Assembly (NCBI RefSeq): GCF_019656015.1
Contig: NZ_BPKW01000004.1
Location: 207,805-271,804, forward strand
Source of the DNA: Leuconostoc inhae
Lineage (GTDB): Bacteria > Bacillota > Bacilli > Lactobacillales > Lactobacillaceae
Length of the DNA: 64,000 nucleotides
Direction: 5' to 3'
Both the position numbers and the translations under genes were made by a program. Below the pieces are notes generated by a model, which did not search any database, was not told where the DNA came from, and was given only the letters and a program-made list of their open reading frames with translations. Positions 8,785 to 18,110 of this stretch are shown piece after piece (position 1 is the first letter of the stretch; each line of letters opens with the position of its first letter).

Positions 8785-9526
8785 AGAAGCACAACGTTTA
8801 CAAAAAATTATTGCACAAGCTGGCTTGGCATCACGACGTGGTGCAGAAGAATTAATTGCCAAAGGGCGTGTGCAAGTTAATGGACAAACGGTTACTGAAC
8901 TGGGGATGAAAGTCGAACCAAGTGACAATGTTGAAGTGGATGGTTCACCAATTGAAGGGCGTGAGAAACTGGTTTATTATTTATTGAATAAACCACGTGG
9001 GGTCGTTACAACTAACAATGATGAAAAAGGGCGTCAGACAGTGATAGATCTTTTGGGCGATGTTAGTCAGCGCGTATATCCTATTGGTCGTTTAGATTAT
9101 GATACGACTGGTGCTTTATTATTGACTAACGATGGTGTAGTTGCTAATCAATTGATGCACCCAAAATCACGGGTTGATAAGGTCTATATAGCTAAAGTTG
9201 AGGGTATAGCTACAGATGAAAAGTTAGCACCGTTGAAGCATGGTGTGGTCATTAAAGGCCGTAAAACAGCACCTGCAAGGGTAACAATTGAACGGGTTGA
9301 TAAGGATAAAAAAACAAGTATGGTTCGTGTTATTATTCATGAAGGGCGTAACCATCAAATTAAAAATATGCTACAAAAGGTGCATTTGCCAGTTGTCAAA
9401 CTGACGCGTGAACAATACGCTTTTTTTGATTTAATTGGCTTGCAATCTGGGGAGTATCGTAAGTTAACAGGTGCTGAAGTGAGACGTTTAAAAGCAGAAG
9501 ATTATAAAAATTATCGTAGAAAATAA
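8777..9526 (+). CDS. rluB: 23S rRNA pseudouridine synthase RluB
   Basis: RsuA/RluB-type pseudouridine synthase, expected to modify helix 80-93 region uridine of 23S rRNA. The 249-residue protein has an N-terminal S4 RNA-binding domain (RLQKIIAQAGLASRRGAEELI) and the catalytic domain with GRLDYDTTGALLLTNDG near residue 103, where the Asp is the catalytic residue. The C-terminal EGRNHQIKNML motif is intact. Start ATG 8777 overlaps the scpB stop; the frame is open further upstream inside scpB but shows no signal. An FMN riboswitch follows, so this ends the transcript unless read-through occurs. Confidence 0.93.
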   Translation: MSEEAQRLQKIIAQAGLASRRGAEELIAKGRVQVNGQTVTELGMKVEPSDNVEVDGSPIEGREKLVYYLLNKPRGVVTTNNDEKGRQTVIDLLGDVSQRVYPIGRLDYDTTGALLLTNDGVVANQLMHPKSRVDKVYIAKVEGIATDEKLAPLKHGVVIKGRKTAPARVTIERVDKDKKTSMVRVIIHEGRNHQIKNMLQKVHLPVVKLTREQYAFFDLIGLQSGEYRKLTGAEVRRLKAEDYKNYRRK

Positions 9527-9574
9527 TCAGTTGTTTTTAATTTGTATATTTGGTACAATGATAAAAATTGAATA

Positions 9575-9760
9575 AACTTCAGGGTCGGGCGCAAATCCCA
9601 ACCGGCGGTGAGACATGCATGACATGATAAGCCCGCGACCTGCGAAAGCAGTTGATCTGGTCAAAATCCGGAGCCGACCGTAAAGTCGGGTATAAAGAAG
9701 TTAAAAAAGAAAGTTAAAACTGCCTTTTTGTGATACCCTGACAAATTGTGCAGTTTTTTT
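9575..9760 (+). promoter_or_regulatory. FMN riboswitch (RFN element) with terminator
   Basis: The aptamer spans 9575-9702: P1 is AACTTC (9575-9580) with GAAGTT (9697-9702), and the hallmark segments AGGGTCGGGC, AACCGGCGGTGA, GCCCGCGA and TCCGGAGCCGACCG appear in order. The expression platform is a stem of AAAACTGC (9716-9723) with GCAGTTTT (9750-9757) leading into a T-run, so transcription should stop when FMN is bound. It lies directly before ribU, which matches control of riboflavin uptake. The ribU ribosome binding site follows at 9761-9764. Confidence 0.96.
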
Positions 9761-9772
9761 GAGGTTTAAAAT

Positions 9773-10360
9773 ATGTCGACAGCTACATCAACACGAACAC
9801 AGAGATTAACGTTAATTGCGATATTAAGTGCGATATCATTTGGATTAATGTTATTTCCACAAGTGCCAATTATGCCTGGTGCCAGTTTTTTAAAATTAGA
9901 TTTTTCGATTATCCCAGTTATTATTGCTGGCTATTGGATTGATATCTCGGCAGCCATGTGGACAGTTGTTTTGCGAACGCTATTAAAATTGATTTTGGCA
10001 AATGAAGGTATTAATACTTATTTAGGACTACCAGTTAACTTAGTTGCTGTGGTTGTTTTTTCTGTTATTATGTTGTGGGTGATGCCATATGTCACCTCTA
10101 AAAATATTGGCAGAAGCTTATTAGCCATTTTTTTGGCAACAATAGCTATGACAGGATCAGCAGTTATAATGAACTGGTTTGTTGCGGTACCACTTTACGC
10201 AGAATTTGCGAATTTCAACATTGCAAAAGTCATTGGACTGACTCGTTATTTTATTGCTATGGTGTTGCCATTTAATTTGATACAAGGTATTGTTTGGGGT
10301 GGCGTGAGCTTAATTGTATTATCAATACTAAAACCACTTCAAAATAAACTCACTTCTTAA
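9773..10360 (+). CDS. ribU: Riboflavin ECF transporter S-component RibU
   Basis: Membrane substrate-binding component of an energy-coupling-factor transporter for riboflavin. The 195-residue protein has about six hydrophobic segments and the S-component signature near the N-terminus (TQRLTLIAILSAISFGLMLFP), plus FLKLDFSIIPVIIAGYWI. GAGG at 9761 sets the ATG at 9773. The shared EcfA/EcfA'/EcfT module is not in this window and must come from elsewhere in the genome. The FMN riboswitch directly upstream makes the substrate assignment strong. Confidence 0.95.
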   Translation: MSTATSTRTQRLTLIAILSAISFGLMLFPQVPIMPGASFLKLDFSIIPVIIAGYWIDISAAMWTVVLRTLLKLILANEGINTYLGLPVNLVAVVVFSVIMLWVMPYVTSKNIGRSLLAIFLATIAMTGSAVIMNWFVAVPLYAEFANFNIAKVIGLTRYFIAMVLPFNLIQGIVWGGVSLIVLSILKPLQNKLTS

Positions 10361-10436
10361 TGAAAGATTATAAACACTAGAGTGGTCATTGTGGTAAAAT
10401 TTTATATGAATATACTATAGTGGAGGTCGTTATATA

Positions 10437-10991
10437 ATGAACGATTTTGATCCGAGTAACATGAGCCGAGCGGCTAAGAACAAAAATAAAAAAGTAGAAC
10501 CAAAATTTGCCCGTGAATCAGACAAAAAAACAGGCGAACATAAAAGTTTGCGTATAGGTTTAATTATATTAGCTTTCGTTATTTTAGCTAGTGTTCCTGT
10601 TTATGGTTCCTGGGCCAATAGAAAAGAACCACAAAAGCAAGCGGAAACGTCTGTTAGTCGTAAAGTGTCATCGACCACTGAAAAGAAATCAACCACTTCT
10701 TCAGAAAGTGAAAGCGAATCTGAAACGCCTTCAAGTTCAGAAGCAGTATCAAGTAGTATTGAACCAAGTTCTGAAGTTAGTTCGACGCCGTCATCTAGTG
10801 AGGCCATAAGTAGCAGTGCAGATACTGCCTCTAGTGCATCAGGAGAGACAGCAGTTCTTGGCGCTAGCCAAACATTGTATAATTTTGCCGTTTCCCATGG
10901 TATGACGACAGATCAGGTTGTTGCGCTAAACCCAGGGTTGACAGTTGGCAACTACACACAATATTCAGGAAGAGACCTTAATATTCAATAA
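10437..10991 (+). CDS. LysM-type membrane-anchored protein, C-terminal repeat shortened
   Basis: A 184-residue protein with a basic cytoplasmic N-terminus, one membrane segment (about residues 38-56), a long low-complexity Ser/Glu/Thr region (about 65-140) and a C-terminal LysM-like segment ([23 protein letters not shown]). LysM binds peptidoglycan. The LysM unit looks incomplete compared with the usual 44 residues but keeps the Asn-Pro turn. Related proteins with this layout lie upstream of cmk in several lactic acid bacteria. It probably sits in the membrane facing the wall. GGAGG precedes the ATG; cmk follows after 13 bases. Confidence 0.75.
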   Translation: MNDFDPSNMSRAAKNKNKKVEPKFARESDKKTGEHKSLRIGLIILAFVILASVPVYGSWANRKEPQKQAETSVSRKVSSTTEKKSTTSSESESESETPSSSEAVSSSIEPSSEVSSTPSSSEAISSSADTASSASGETAVLGASQTLYNFAVSHGMTTDQVVALNPGLTVGNYTQYSGRDLNIQ

Positions 10992-11004
10992 TCTAGAGGA
11001 AACC

Positions 11005-11682
11005 ATGGCAGAAAATTTTCAAGTAGCAATTGATGGACCAGCATCAGCAGGTAAGTCAACAATTGCTAAAATATTGGCAACAAATTTTAAATATGTATAC
11101 GTTGACACTGGTGCAATGTATCGTACGATAACTTTAGCAGCCAATAAAGCAGGGTTAGCTTATGAAGAAGAGCAAAAAATCATAGCATTGTTGCCCAAAA
11201 TAACTATCCGCTTTGAACCTGATCCATTGGTGCAACGTGTCTTTTTAAACGATGAAGAAGTCACTGATGATATTCGGTCAACTGAAATCACTAACAATGT
11301 GTCATTGGTTTCATCGTATGGCGCTGTTCGTGAGGATTTAGTCAAAAGACAACGACATATCGCAAATAGTCAAAATGTCATTATGGATGGGCGCGATATT
11401 GGTACCACAGTATTACCTAATGCCCAAGTTAAAATCTTTTTAGTTGCTAGCGTGGCAGAACGTGCTGAACGACGCTATAAAGAAAATATTGCTAAAGGCA
11501 TGGCGACAAATTTGGCAGATATAAAGGCAGATATTGAAATGCGAGATTACAAAGATTCTCATCGTAAAATTAGCCCATTAGTACAAGCTAAGGATGCAAT
11601 TTTGGTTGATACAACCGGTCAAAAAATTGAAGATGTTGTATCTGAAATTACTAAAATCATTAAAAATAATCAATATCAATAA
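11005..11682 (+). CDS. cmk: Cytidylate kinase
   Basis: Phosphorylates CMP and dCMP using ATP, in the cytoplasm. The 225-residue protein has the P-loop GPASAGKST at residues 10-18, the substrate segment [13 protein letters not shown], and [14 protein letters not shown], all typical. I start at ATG 11005 behind AGAGGAA; upstream in-frame codons overlap the LysM gene. The order cmk-rpsA-der is conserved across Firmicutes. A terminator at 11686-11709 separates it from rpsA, so rpsA likely has its own promoter. Confidence 0.95.
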   Translation: MAENFQVAIDGPASAGKSTIAKILATNFKYVYVDTGAMYRTITLAANKAGLAYEEEQKIIALLPKITIRFEPDPLVQRVFLNDEEVTDDIRSTEITNNVSLVSSYGAVREDLVKRQRHIANSQNVIMDGRDIGTTVLPNAQVKIFLVASVAERAERRYKENIAKGMATNLADIKADIEMRDYKDSHRKISPLVQAKDAILVDTTGQKIEDVVSEITKIIKNNQYQ

Positions 11683-11685
11683 TTT

Positions 11686-11709
11686 ACAGCGTGAAAACGC
11701 TGTTTTTTA
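11686..11709 (+). terminator. cmk terminator
   Basis: ACAGCG (11686-11691), six-base loop, CGCTGT (11698-11703), then a run of T. Confidence 0.85.
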
Positions 11710-11764
11710 CTATACAAGAGCAGACTATTCTGGTAAACTATATTCATAGTGTAAATTGTAGGAG

Positions 11765-11777
11765 GACGTTAGACGTC
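11765..11777 (+). promoter_or_regulatory. Small hairpin between rpsA Shine-Dalgarno and start codon
   Basis: GACGT and ACGTC (11765-11769 and 11773-11777) form a 5-bp stem with a 3-base loop. It starts on the last G of AGGAGG (11760-11765) and touches the ATG at 11778. Linear spacing is 12 bases, long for this genome; folding would shorten it. A translational control role is inferred. Confidence 0.4.
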
Positions 11778-12971
11778 ATGAGTGAAACAAACAACGAGTT
11801 CTTAGCAGCTCTCGAAAGCGCAGCAGATCAAATTAAGGTGGGAGATGTTGTTATAGGTGAACTTCTAGCCATTGACAACGATAACCAAGCAGTAGTTGGT
11901 TTGCCTACCGGTGAAGAAGGAGTTGTGCCAGCACGTGAGTACTCAGACGATCGTAACATCAACCTGGCAGACGAATTGAAAATTGGTGACAGTATTGAAG
12001 CTGTCGTTATTTCTAATGTGACAAGTGACAAAGAAGGCGTAGCCTATTTGTTATCAAAGAAGCGCTTAGATGCGCGCAAGGCATGGGAAAACTTGAGCTT
12101 CGGCGAAGGCGATACAGTTGATGCTAAAGTTATCAACGCTGTTCGTGGTGGTTTAATCGTTGATGTTAACGGTGTTCGTGGCTTTGTTCCTGCATCAATG
12201 GTTGCAGAACGCTTTGTGTCTGATTTGAATCAGTTCCGAAACAAAGATATTAAAGCACAAGTTATCGAAATTGATCCTGCTAATGCACGTTTAATTTTGT
12301 CACGTAAGGCTGTTGCAGCGCAAGAACGTGCTGCACAGTTGGCTGAAATATTCAGTAAGTTGTCAGTTGGGGAAGTTGTCGAAGGAACTGTTGCACGTTT
12401 GACAGACTTTGGTGCCTTTGTTGACTTGGGTGGTGTAGATGGTCTGGTTCACGTTTCAGAAATCTCACATGATCGTGTTAAAAACCCTGCAGATGTTTTG
12501 ACAAAGGGTGACAAAGTCAATGTTAAAATTTTGGCTTTGGATACTGAAAAGGGCCGTATTTCATTGTCAATTAAAGCAACACAACGTGGACCTTGGGATG
12601 AAGCAGCAGAACAAATTGCTGCTGGTGCAGTTCTTGAAGGTACAGTTAAGCGCGTAAAAGACTTTGGTGCCTTTGTTGAAATTTTGCCTGGTATTGAAGG
12701 ACTTGTCCACGTATCACAAATTTCAAATAAGCGTATTGAAAATCCTTCAGAAGTTTTGAAATCTGGTGATAAGGTACAAGTCAAGGTGTTGGATATTAAA
12801 CCAGCAGAAGAACGTATTTCATTATCAATGAAAGCTTTGGAAGAAAAGCCACAACGTGAAGATCGTCGTGGAAATGACGGTGCAGCATCACGTGCAGATA
12901 TTGCTGCTTATAAGCAACATGGAGATGACTCAGGTGCTACATTGGGCGACATTTTCGGTGATAAGTTGTAA
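11778..12971 (+). CDS. rpsA: 30S ribosomal protein S1 homologue
   Basis: RNA-binding protein of 397 residues with four S1 OB-fold repeats (starting near residues 17, 105, 190 and 275). The third and fourth are the best conserved: VGEVVEGTVARLTDFGAFVDLGG and LEGTVKRVKDFGAFVEILPG, each followed by GLVHVSEIS or GLVHVSQIS. Firmicute forms are shorter than the six-repeat proteobacterial S1, as here. Start ATG 11778 follows AGGAGG; the longer open frame upstream includes the terminator of cmk and is not coding. It probably helps mRNA binding to the ribosome. der follows after a terminator. Confidence 0.93.
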   Translation: MSETNNEFLAALESAADQIKVGDVVIGELLAIDNDNQAVVGLPTGEEGVVPAREYSDDRNINLADELKIGDSIEAVVISNVTSDKEGVAYLLSKKRLDARKAWENLSFGEGDTVDAKVINAVRGGLIVDVNGVRGFVPASMVAERFVSDLNQFRNKDIKAQVIEIDPANARLILSRKAVAAQERAAQLAEIFSKLSVGEVVEGTVARLTDFGAFVDLGGVDGLVHVSEISHDRVKNPADVLTKGDKVNVKILALDTEKGRISLSIKATQRGPWDEAAEQIAAGAVLEGTVKRVKDFGAFVEILPGIEGLVHVSQISNKRIENPSEVLKSGDKVQVKVLDIKPAEERISLSMKALEEKPQREDRRGNDGAASRADIAAYKQHGDDSGATLGDIFGDKL

Positions 12972-12982
12972 TATGATCCAAA

Positions 12983-13015
12983 AAAAGAGCTGGATTTCCA
13001 GTTCTTTTATTTTTG
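12983..13015 (+). terminator. rpsA terminator
   Basis: AAAAGAGCTGG (12983-12993) and CCAGTTCTTTT (12998-13008), one G-T pair, four-base loop, then T-rich sequence. Confidence 0.87.
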
Positions 13016-13074
13016 AAAAAAATTTGAGTGTGCATTAATGGTAGCACACGGTAAAAAAATAAGGAGGTGCCATT

Positions 13075-14388
13075 ATGGCAGCACCAGTAGTAGCAATTGT
13101 GGGACGACCAAACGTTGGGAAGTCAACAATATTTAATCGTATGGCAGGTGAGCGTATTGCGATAGTTGAAGATCAACCAGGGGTTACACGTGATCGTTTA
13201 TATGCACCAGCAGAATGGTTGAATTATGAATTTCGAATGATCGATACCGGTGGTATTGAACTTGGAGATGCGCCATTTTTAGCCGAAATTCGTGCACAAG
13301 TTGAGTTGGCAATAGATGAAGCTGATGTTATTGTTATGATTACATCTGGTCGTGAGGGTGTCACATCAGCTGATGAAGTTGTTGCAAAAATGTTATATAA
13401 AACTGATAAACCAGTTGTGTTAGCAATTAATAAAGTTGATAATCCTGAAATGCGACAAGATATTTATGACTTTTATTCACTTGGACTAGGCGACCCATTC
13501 CCAGTTTCTGGATCTCATGGCCTTGGTTTAGGCGATTTATTGGATGAAGTAGTTAAACATTTTCCAGATGAAGCAGCTGAACAAGAGGACGAAGGGGCAA
13601 TTAAATTTAGTATTATTGGCCGACCAAACGTTGGAAAGTCATCAATTGTTAACGCAATGCTTGGTGAGGACCGTGTGATTGTTTCTAGCATTGAAGGTAC
13701 GACAAGAGATGCGATTGATTCTCGCTTTGTAACCTCTGATGGTGATGAGTTTATCATGGTTGACACAGCGGGTATGCGTAAACGTGGTAAAGTATATGAG
13801 AATACTGAAAAATATTCTGTTATGCGGGCACTGAAAGCAATTGATAATAGTAATGTTATTTTGATGGTCATTGATGCCGAAGCGGGTATTCGTGAGCAAG
13901 ATAAACACGTAGCTGGTTTTGCACATGAAGCTGGACGCGCTATGATTATTGTTGTTAATAAATGGGATGCAGTTGAAAAAGATGATCATACGATGAAAGA
14001 GTTTGAAAACTTGATTCGTGCTGAATTCAAATTTTTAGATTATGCGCCAATTACCTTTGTTTCTGCAAAAACGGGTCAACGATTAGATCGCTTACCACAA
14101 TTAGTGAAAGATGTTGACAATAATCATCGTAAACGAATTTCATCCTCTACTTTGAATGATGTTATTATGGATGCAATTGCTATTAATCCAACACCATCTG
14201 ATAATGGTCGCCGGTTACGTGTTTATTATGCAACACAAGTTGCTATTCAACCGCCAACGTTTGTTATTTTTGTTAATGATGTTGAATTAATGCACTTTTC
14301 GTATGAACGTTTCTTGGAAAATAAAATTCGAGAAGCATTTGACTTTACAGGGACACCGATTAAGTTAATTGTACGTGCACGAAAATGA
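13075..14388 (+). CDS. der: Ribosome biogenesis GTPase Der (EngA)
   Basis: Essential GTPase with two tandem G domains that helps assemble the 50S subunit. The 437-residue protein has P-loops GRPNVGKST (residues 10-18) and GRPNVGKSS (about 181-189), switch motifs DTGG and DTAG, and base-recognition motifs NKVD and NKWD. A C-terminal KH-like domain ([23 protein letters not shown]) completes it. A strong AAGGAGGTG precedes the ATG. Length and motifs are full. Confidence 0.97.
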   Translation: MAAPVVAIVGRPNVGKSTIFNRMAGERIAIVEDQPGVTRDRLYAPAEWLNYEFRMIDTGGIELGDAPFLAEIRAQVELAIDEADVIVMITSGREGVTSADEVVAKMLYKTDKPVVLAINKVDNPEMRQDIYDFYSLGLGDPFPVSGSHGLGLGDLLDEVVKHFPDEAAEQEDEGAIKFSIIGRPNVGKSSIVNAMLGEDRVIVSSIEGTTRDAIDSRFVTSDGDEFIMVDTAGMRKRGKVYENTEKYSVMRALKAIDNSNVILMVIDAEAGIREQDKHVAGFAHEAGRAMIIVVNKWDAVEKDDHTMKEFENLIRAEFKFLDYAPITFVSAKTGQRLDRLPQLVKDVDNNHRKRISSSTLNDVIMDAIAINPTPSDNGRRLRVYYATQVAIQPPTFVIFVNDVELMHFSYERFLENKIREAFDFTGTPIKLIVRARK

Positions 14389-14491
14389 TTAGTAATTTTA
14401 GCAAAATAGTTATCGTGAGCATACTTTTTTGCATAAACATGATTTTTGTGTAACAAAAAGATTACGAAACAGCGAAAACCCGCGTAATTAC

Positions 14492-14520
14492 TACACATTC
14501 AGGCTTTCTTATGGTATTCT
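14492..14520 (+). promoter_or_regulatory. Candidate promoter for the HU gene
   Basis: TACACA (14492-14497), 17-base spacer, TATTCT (14515-14520). Both hexamers are imperfect. The 209-base gap between der and the HU gene also holds a small AACCG/CGGTT hairpin at 14557-14571 in the presumed 5' UTR; I see nothing else in it. Confidence 0.4.
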
Positions 14521-14597
14521 AGTTACATGAAATAATGTTTCGACACATTTCAATAAAACCGCTCGACGGTTAATAAATACTCCCAGGAGAAGCAAAA

Positions 14598-14873
14598 ATG
14601 GCTAACAAACAAGAATTAGTAGATTCAGTTGCAAAAGCAACTGGTTTGACAAAGAAAGATGCTACTGCATCAGTTGATGCAGTATTTGCCTCAATTGAAG
14701 CAGCTTTGAAGAATGGCGAAAAAGTTCAATTGATTGGTTTTGGTAACTTTGAAGTTCGTGATCGCGCAGCCCGTAAGGGTCGTAACCCACAAACTGGTGC
14801 AGAAATTGAAATTCCAGCATCAAAAGTACCAGCATTCAAGCCTGGTAAGGCTTTGAAAGAAGCTGTTAAATAA
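14598..14873 (+). CDS. hup: DNA-binding protein HU
   Basis: Histone-like protein of 91 residues that binds and bends DNA as a dimer. It has the N-terminal helices ([34 protein letters not shown]) and the beta arm with [21 protein letters not shown], whose Arg and Pro residues insert into DNA. Codon choice is strongly biased (AAG, GGT, CGT), as in highly expressed genes such as rpsU and pyk here. It stands alone between its own leader and the terminator at 14905. Confidence 0.97.
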   Translation: MANKQELVDSVAKATGLTKKDATASVDAVFASIEAALKNGEKVQLIGFGNFEVRDRAARKGRNPQTGAEIEIPASKVPAFKPGKALKEAVK

Positions 14874-14904
14874 AGAATCGTTTAAACACATATTTCAACA
14901 CAGA

Positions 14905-14935
14905 AAAGTAATTCTTAAAAAGAATTACTTTTTTT
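14905..14935 (+). terminator. HU gene terminator
   Basis: AAAGTAATTCTT (14905-14916) and AAGAATTACTTT (14920-14931), perfect 12-bp stem with a 3-base loop, then T-run. Confidence 0.92.
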
Positions 14936-14941
14936 AATTAG

Positions 14942-14988
14942 TATCATAATTGAGGCATATCATTATACAATAAGTCTCAATTATGATA
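14942..14988 (+). repeat. 13-bp inverted repeat upstream of the CsbD gene
   Basis: TATCATAATTGAG (14942-14954) and CTCAATTATGATA (14976-14988) are perfect inverted copies separated by 21 bases. There is no T-run after it. It lies about 45 bases before the CsbD gene and could be an operator or an mRNA leader hairpin. Confidence 0.6.
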
Positions 14989-15032
14989 TGCTTAGCCCGT
15001 AACATCAAATAAAATTTCAAGGAGAACTAATT

Positions 15033-15260
15033 ATGACAGTTGAAGAAAAGTTTGATAATGCCAAGGACAAAATTGCTGGTAAGGCAAAAGAAGTAGAAGG
15101 TAAAGTTACCGGTGACAAGAGTCGCGAAGCAGAAGGTAAAGCACAGAATTTGTTTGGTAAAGCGAAAGATAAAGTTGTTGATGCTACTGAGGTAGTAAAA
15201 GATAAGGCAGAAGACGCTTTTGAAGCAGTAAAAGATGGCGTTGACAAGCTTAAAAAGTAA
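15033..15260 (+). CDS. CsbD family stress protein
   Basis: Small hydrophilic helical protein, 75 residues, rich in Lys, Glu, Ala and Asp. The family pattern is clear: [33 protein letters not shown]. CsbD proteins are general stress proteins of unknown mechanism, induced by sigma B in Bacillus. AAGGAG lies just upstream. It is monocistronic with a terminator at 15282; the inverted repeat at 14942-14988 may control it. Reverse-strand frames here are shadows. Confidence 0.9.
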   Translation: MTVEEKFDNAKDKIAGKAKEVEGKVTGDKSREAEGKAQNLFGKAKDKVVDATEVVKDKAEDAFEAVKDGVDKLKK

Positions 15261-15281
15261 GTCATATTATAGTGAAACTGA

Positions 15282-15312
15282 AACGTTATCCTAAAAAGGG
15301 TAGCGTTTTTTA
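15282..15312 (+). terminator. CsbD gene terminator
   Basis: AACGTTATCC (15282-15291) and GGGTAGCGTT (15298-15307), 10-bp stem with two G-T pairs, then T-run. Confidence 0.87.
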
Positions 15313-15489
15313 TTTAAAATTAGCATCGGTTCACAATTAAATCAATATAGCGCTCAGTTCATTCACAGCTTCTTTTATGTTAAAATAATGTGTTATTAAA
15401 AAACACAGTTAGACTAGAAAGAATCATCACTTAAAATACGTGCACTAATGTTAATTAGCATGTTAAAAGGGCACTATTAGGGAGTAATC

Positions 15490-16755
15490 ATGGAAACAAA
15501 TTATGCACAACAAATGTTAGATGCTTTATCAAGTGGACAATTAGAAACCGCACAACGCCTATTCACGCAATCGTTACGACATGATAATGATGACTTAATA
15601 TATAGCTTAGCCGAAGAATTATACGCGCTCGGTTTCTTAAATCAGTCACGAAGGGCTTATAAAAAATTATTAGAAAAATACCCAAAAGAAGATGAAATTC
15701 GTACGGCATTAGCAGATATAGCAATCGAAGATGGTGAAATTGATGAAGCGCAAAATTATTTAGCTCAAATTAAACCAGATTCAGACTCCTATTTACGTTC
15801 ATTACTTGTAAAAGCTGATATTTATCAAAGCGAAGGGTTAAACGAATCCGCTGAATATAGTTTATTACAAGCTGAAAAAATTGCACCAAATGAAGATATT
15901 ATTCAATTTGCTTTGGCTGAATTTGATTATGCTAATCAGTCCTTTCAAAAAGCTATCACACGTTATCGCGCTTTATTACTCAAAGGGCAACGCGAAATTA
16001 GTCGTGTAGATATTGTTGCTCGTATTGGTGTTGCTTACGCACAGGTAGGCAATTATGAAAATGCCATTGGTTATTTAGAACAAATTAAATTGAATAAAAT
16101 GACGACAGATACACGTTTTCAATTAGCCATTTTATATCAAGAAAATAATCGTGAAGATGAAGCGATTCGTATTTTTAATGATATTTTAGAAATTGATCCA
16201 AAATATACATCCGTTTATCCACTATTGGGCCTTGCTTATGAAAAAGCACAGCAACTAGATGCCGCTTATCGTACCTATCAGGCGGGCTTAGCACAAGATG
16301 AGACAAATGTGCGTCTATATCGTTTGGCGGGCTTAGCGGCTGAAAAAACGGGAGATAAAGCAACAGCAGAGAAATACTATCATCAAGCTTTGAAAATTGA
16401 TGATGCTGATGTCATGACAATTATTGCATTGGCTGAATTATTAATCAGTCAGCATAAATTTGATGAAATAATTAAACTGTTAACAAAATACTTGGATGAG
16501 GATATCTCGGACCCACAATTTTATTGGTATTTGGCGCGTGCTTACCAATTTATGGGTAATGATGATAAGGCACAAAAATACTGGCAACAAGCTGAACCTT
16601 TGTTTCAAGAAAATGCCACTTTTTTGTTAGATAACATAGCATGGTATCACCAACAAGGTAACCGTGATGAGGAAATTTCTGCCATGAAACAATACTTATT
16701 TTTGGAACCAAATGATGCAGATATGCAGATACGATTGGAAGACTTAGCTTTTTAA
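15490..16755 (+). CDS. Tetratricopeptide repeat protein
   Basis: A 421-residue cytoplasmic protein built almost entirely of TPR helices, probably ten or more units. Typical repeats are visible, such as YSLAEELYALGFLNQSRRAYKKLLEKYP and the segment around LAILYQENNREDEAIRIFNDILEIDP. Such proteins are scaffolds for protein contacts. Related TPR proteins often precede cca in lactobacilli and Bacillus (ypiA-like), which matches the position here. No enzyme domain, signal peptide or membrane segment is visible. The start follows AGGGAG. Confidence 0.87.
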   Translation: METNYAQQMLDALSSGQLETAQRLFTQSLRHDNDDLIYSLAEELYALGFLNQSRRAYKKLLEKYPKEDEIRTALADIAIEDGEIDEAQNYLAQIKPDSDSYLRSLLVKADIYQSEGLNESAEYSLLQAEKIAPNEDIIQFALAEFDYANQSFQKAITRYRALLLKGQREISRVDIVARIGVAYAQVGNYENAIGYLEQIKLNKMTTDTRFQLAILYQENNREDEAIRIFNDILEIDPKYTSVYPLLGLAYEKAQQLDAAYRTYQAGLAQDETNVRLYRLAGLAAEKTGDKATAEKYYHQALKIDDADVMTIIALAELLISQHKFDEIIKLLTKYLDEDISDPQFYWYLARAYQFMGNDDKAQKYWQQAEPLFQENATFLLDNIAWYHQQGNRDEEISAMKQYLFLEPNDADMQIRLEDLAF

Positions 16756-16869
16756 AATACTAAATCGTTCACTTATTTGCATTTGAGATAGCGGTTAATT
16801 TGAATTATTTTGTATGAATGTTAGTTTTAAAAAGAACCTCAAGTTTAAGCGTATTATTTGTATTTTTTT

Positions 16870-16878
16870 TGGTATAAT
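16870..16878 (+). promoter_or_regulatory. Extended -10 promoter for cca
   Basis: TGGTATAAT: an extended -10 hexamer about 20 bases before the cca ATG; no good -35 is seen. The transcript would have a very short leader. Confidence 0.5.
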
Positions 16879-16898
16879 TTGATTAAGGACTTTTAATA

Positions 16899-18110
16899 AT
16901 GAAAATTAATACATTGCCGCAAGAATTTATTGACGCTCAACCTATTTTGAAGACACTTGAAAATGCTGGATTTGAAGCTTATTTTGTTGGCGGGGCAGTG
17001 CGCGACATGATTTTAAATAAACCAATTCATGATGTTGATATTGCGACCTCTGCTTTTCCTGAAGAAGTTAAATCTTTGTTTAACAAAACGATAGATACTG
17101 GTATTCAGCATGGGACAGTCATGGTTTTAGATCATGGTGCGGGTTATGAAATAACAACCTTTCGAACTGAATCAACTTATACGGATTTTCGTAGACCTGA
17201 CAAGGTAACATTTGTGCGTAATCTCAGAGAAGATTTGAAAAGACGAGACTTCACTATTAATGCCTTAGCCATGAATTATTCTGGTAACATAGTGGATTTA
17301 TTTGATGGGTTGAGCGATTTAAAAAATGGTATTGTACGAGCTGTTGGGGATGCAGAAGTACGATTTACAGAAGATGCTTTACGTATGATGCGCGCCTTAC
17401 GATTTAGTGCACAACTTGAGTTTGCTATTGATGTTAATACGCAACAAGCACTTACTAAGTTAGCGCCTAATCTTAAAAAAATTGCTGTTGAACGTATTCG
17501 AGTAGAATTTGAAAAATTATTAATGGGATCACAAGCATCTGAAAGCCTACAAATTGGCATTCGTGATGGCGTGATGGCATATTTACCGGGTGATATTGGC
17601 ACCTGGGACTTATCCCAGATAATATTAGATCTTAAATCCAATCAAGCTAATACCGCACAAGTGGCTTGGATCCACTTATTGGTTCATTCAAATTTAAATG
17701 TAAAAAAAATGATTCAATTTATGCGCATTTGGAAAATGAGTCGTGAAGATATAAAAGTGACTTCACTTATTGCACCATTGGTGCATCATATTGAAACTGC
17801 CCATAAATTTGAGCTCTATCAAGTTTTTGCATATCGCAAAATATTGTTTGAAGTATTATGTTTGATGCAGGTGTCTGATGAAACCATGCAACGGATAACC
17901 ACTATATTTGCAAACTTACCAATTTCTAAAAGCGCTGATCTGGCAATTAATGGGGCTGATTTAATAAGGGATGGTTTAGTCAAACCTGGGCCTGAAATGG
18001 GACGTGTATTAAGAATCATTGAAAAGTCAGTCGTGCTTGAACAACTTGAAAATACACCTGACGTGTTAATAACATATATAAAGGGGCTGAAATCATATGA
18101 CAAAAATTAA
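16899..18110 (+). CDS. cca: CCA tRNA nucleotidyltransferase
   Basis: Adds or repairs the 3' CCA end of tRNAs using CTP and ATP. The 403-residue class II enzyme has the nucleotidyltransferase head FEAYFVGGAVRDMILNKPIHDVDIATSA (DVD carries metal-binding Asp residues), then RRDFTINALAMNY and the EDALRMMRALRFSAQL neck motif. AAGGA lies 10 bases before the ATG. The 3' end overlaps dfrA by 14 bases, so the two are cotranscribed. Confidence 0.95.
   Translation: MKINTLPQEFIDAQPILKTLENAGFEAYFVGGAVRDMILNKPIHDVDIATSAFPEEVKSLFNKTIDTGIQHGTVMVLDHGAGYEITTFRTESTYTDFRRPDKVTFVRNLREDLKRRDFTINALAMNYSGNIVDLFDGLSDLKNGIVRAVGDAEVRFTEDALRMMRALRFSAQLEFAIDVNTQQALTKLAPNLKKIAVERIRVEFEKLLMGSQASESLQIGIRDGVMAYLPGDIGTWDLSQIILDLKSNQANTAQVAWIHLLVHSNLNVKKMIQFMRIWKMSREDIKVTSLIAPLVHHIETAHKFELYQVFAYRKILFEVLCLMQVSDETMQRITTIFANLPISKSADLAINGADLIRDGLVKPGPEMGRVLRIIEKSVVLEQLENTPDVLITYIKGLKSYDKN

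Noticed and set aside
10591..10809. Frames on both strands inside the Ser/Glu-rich part of the LysM gene
   Set aside because: They are shadows of a low-complexity repeat in the real frame; composition and lack of start signals argue against coding.
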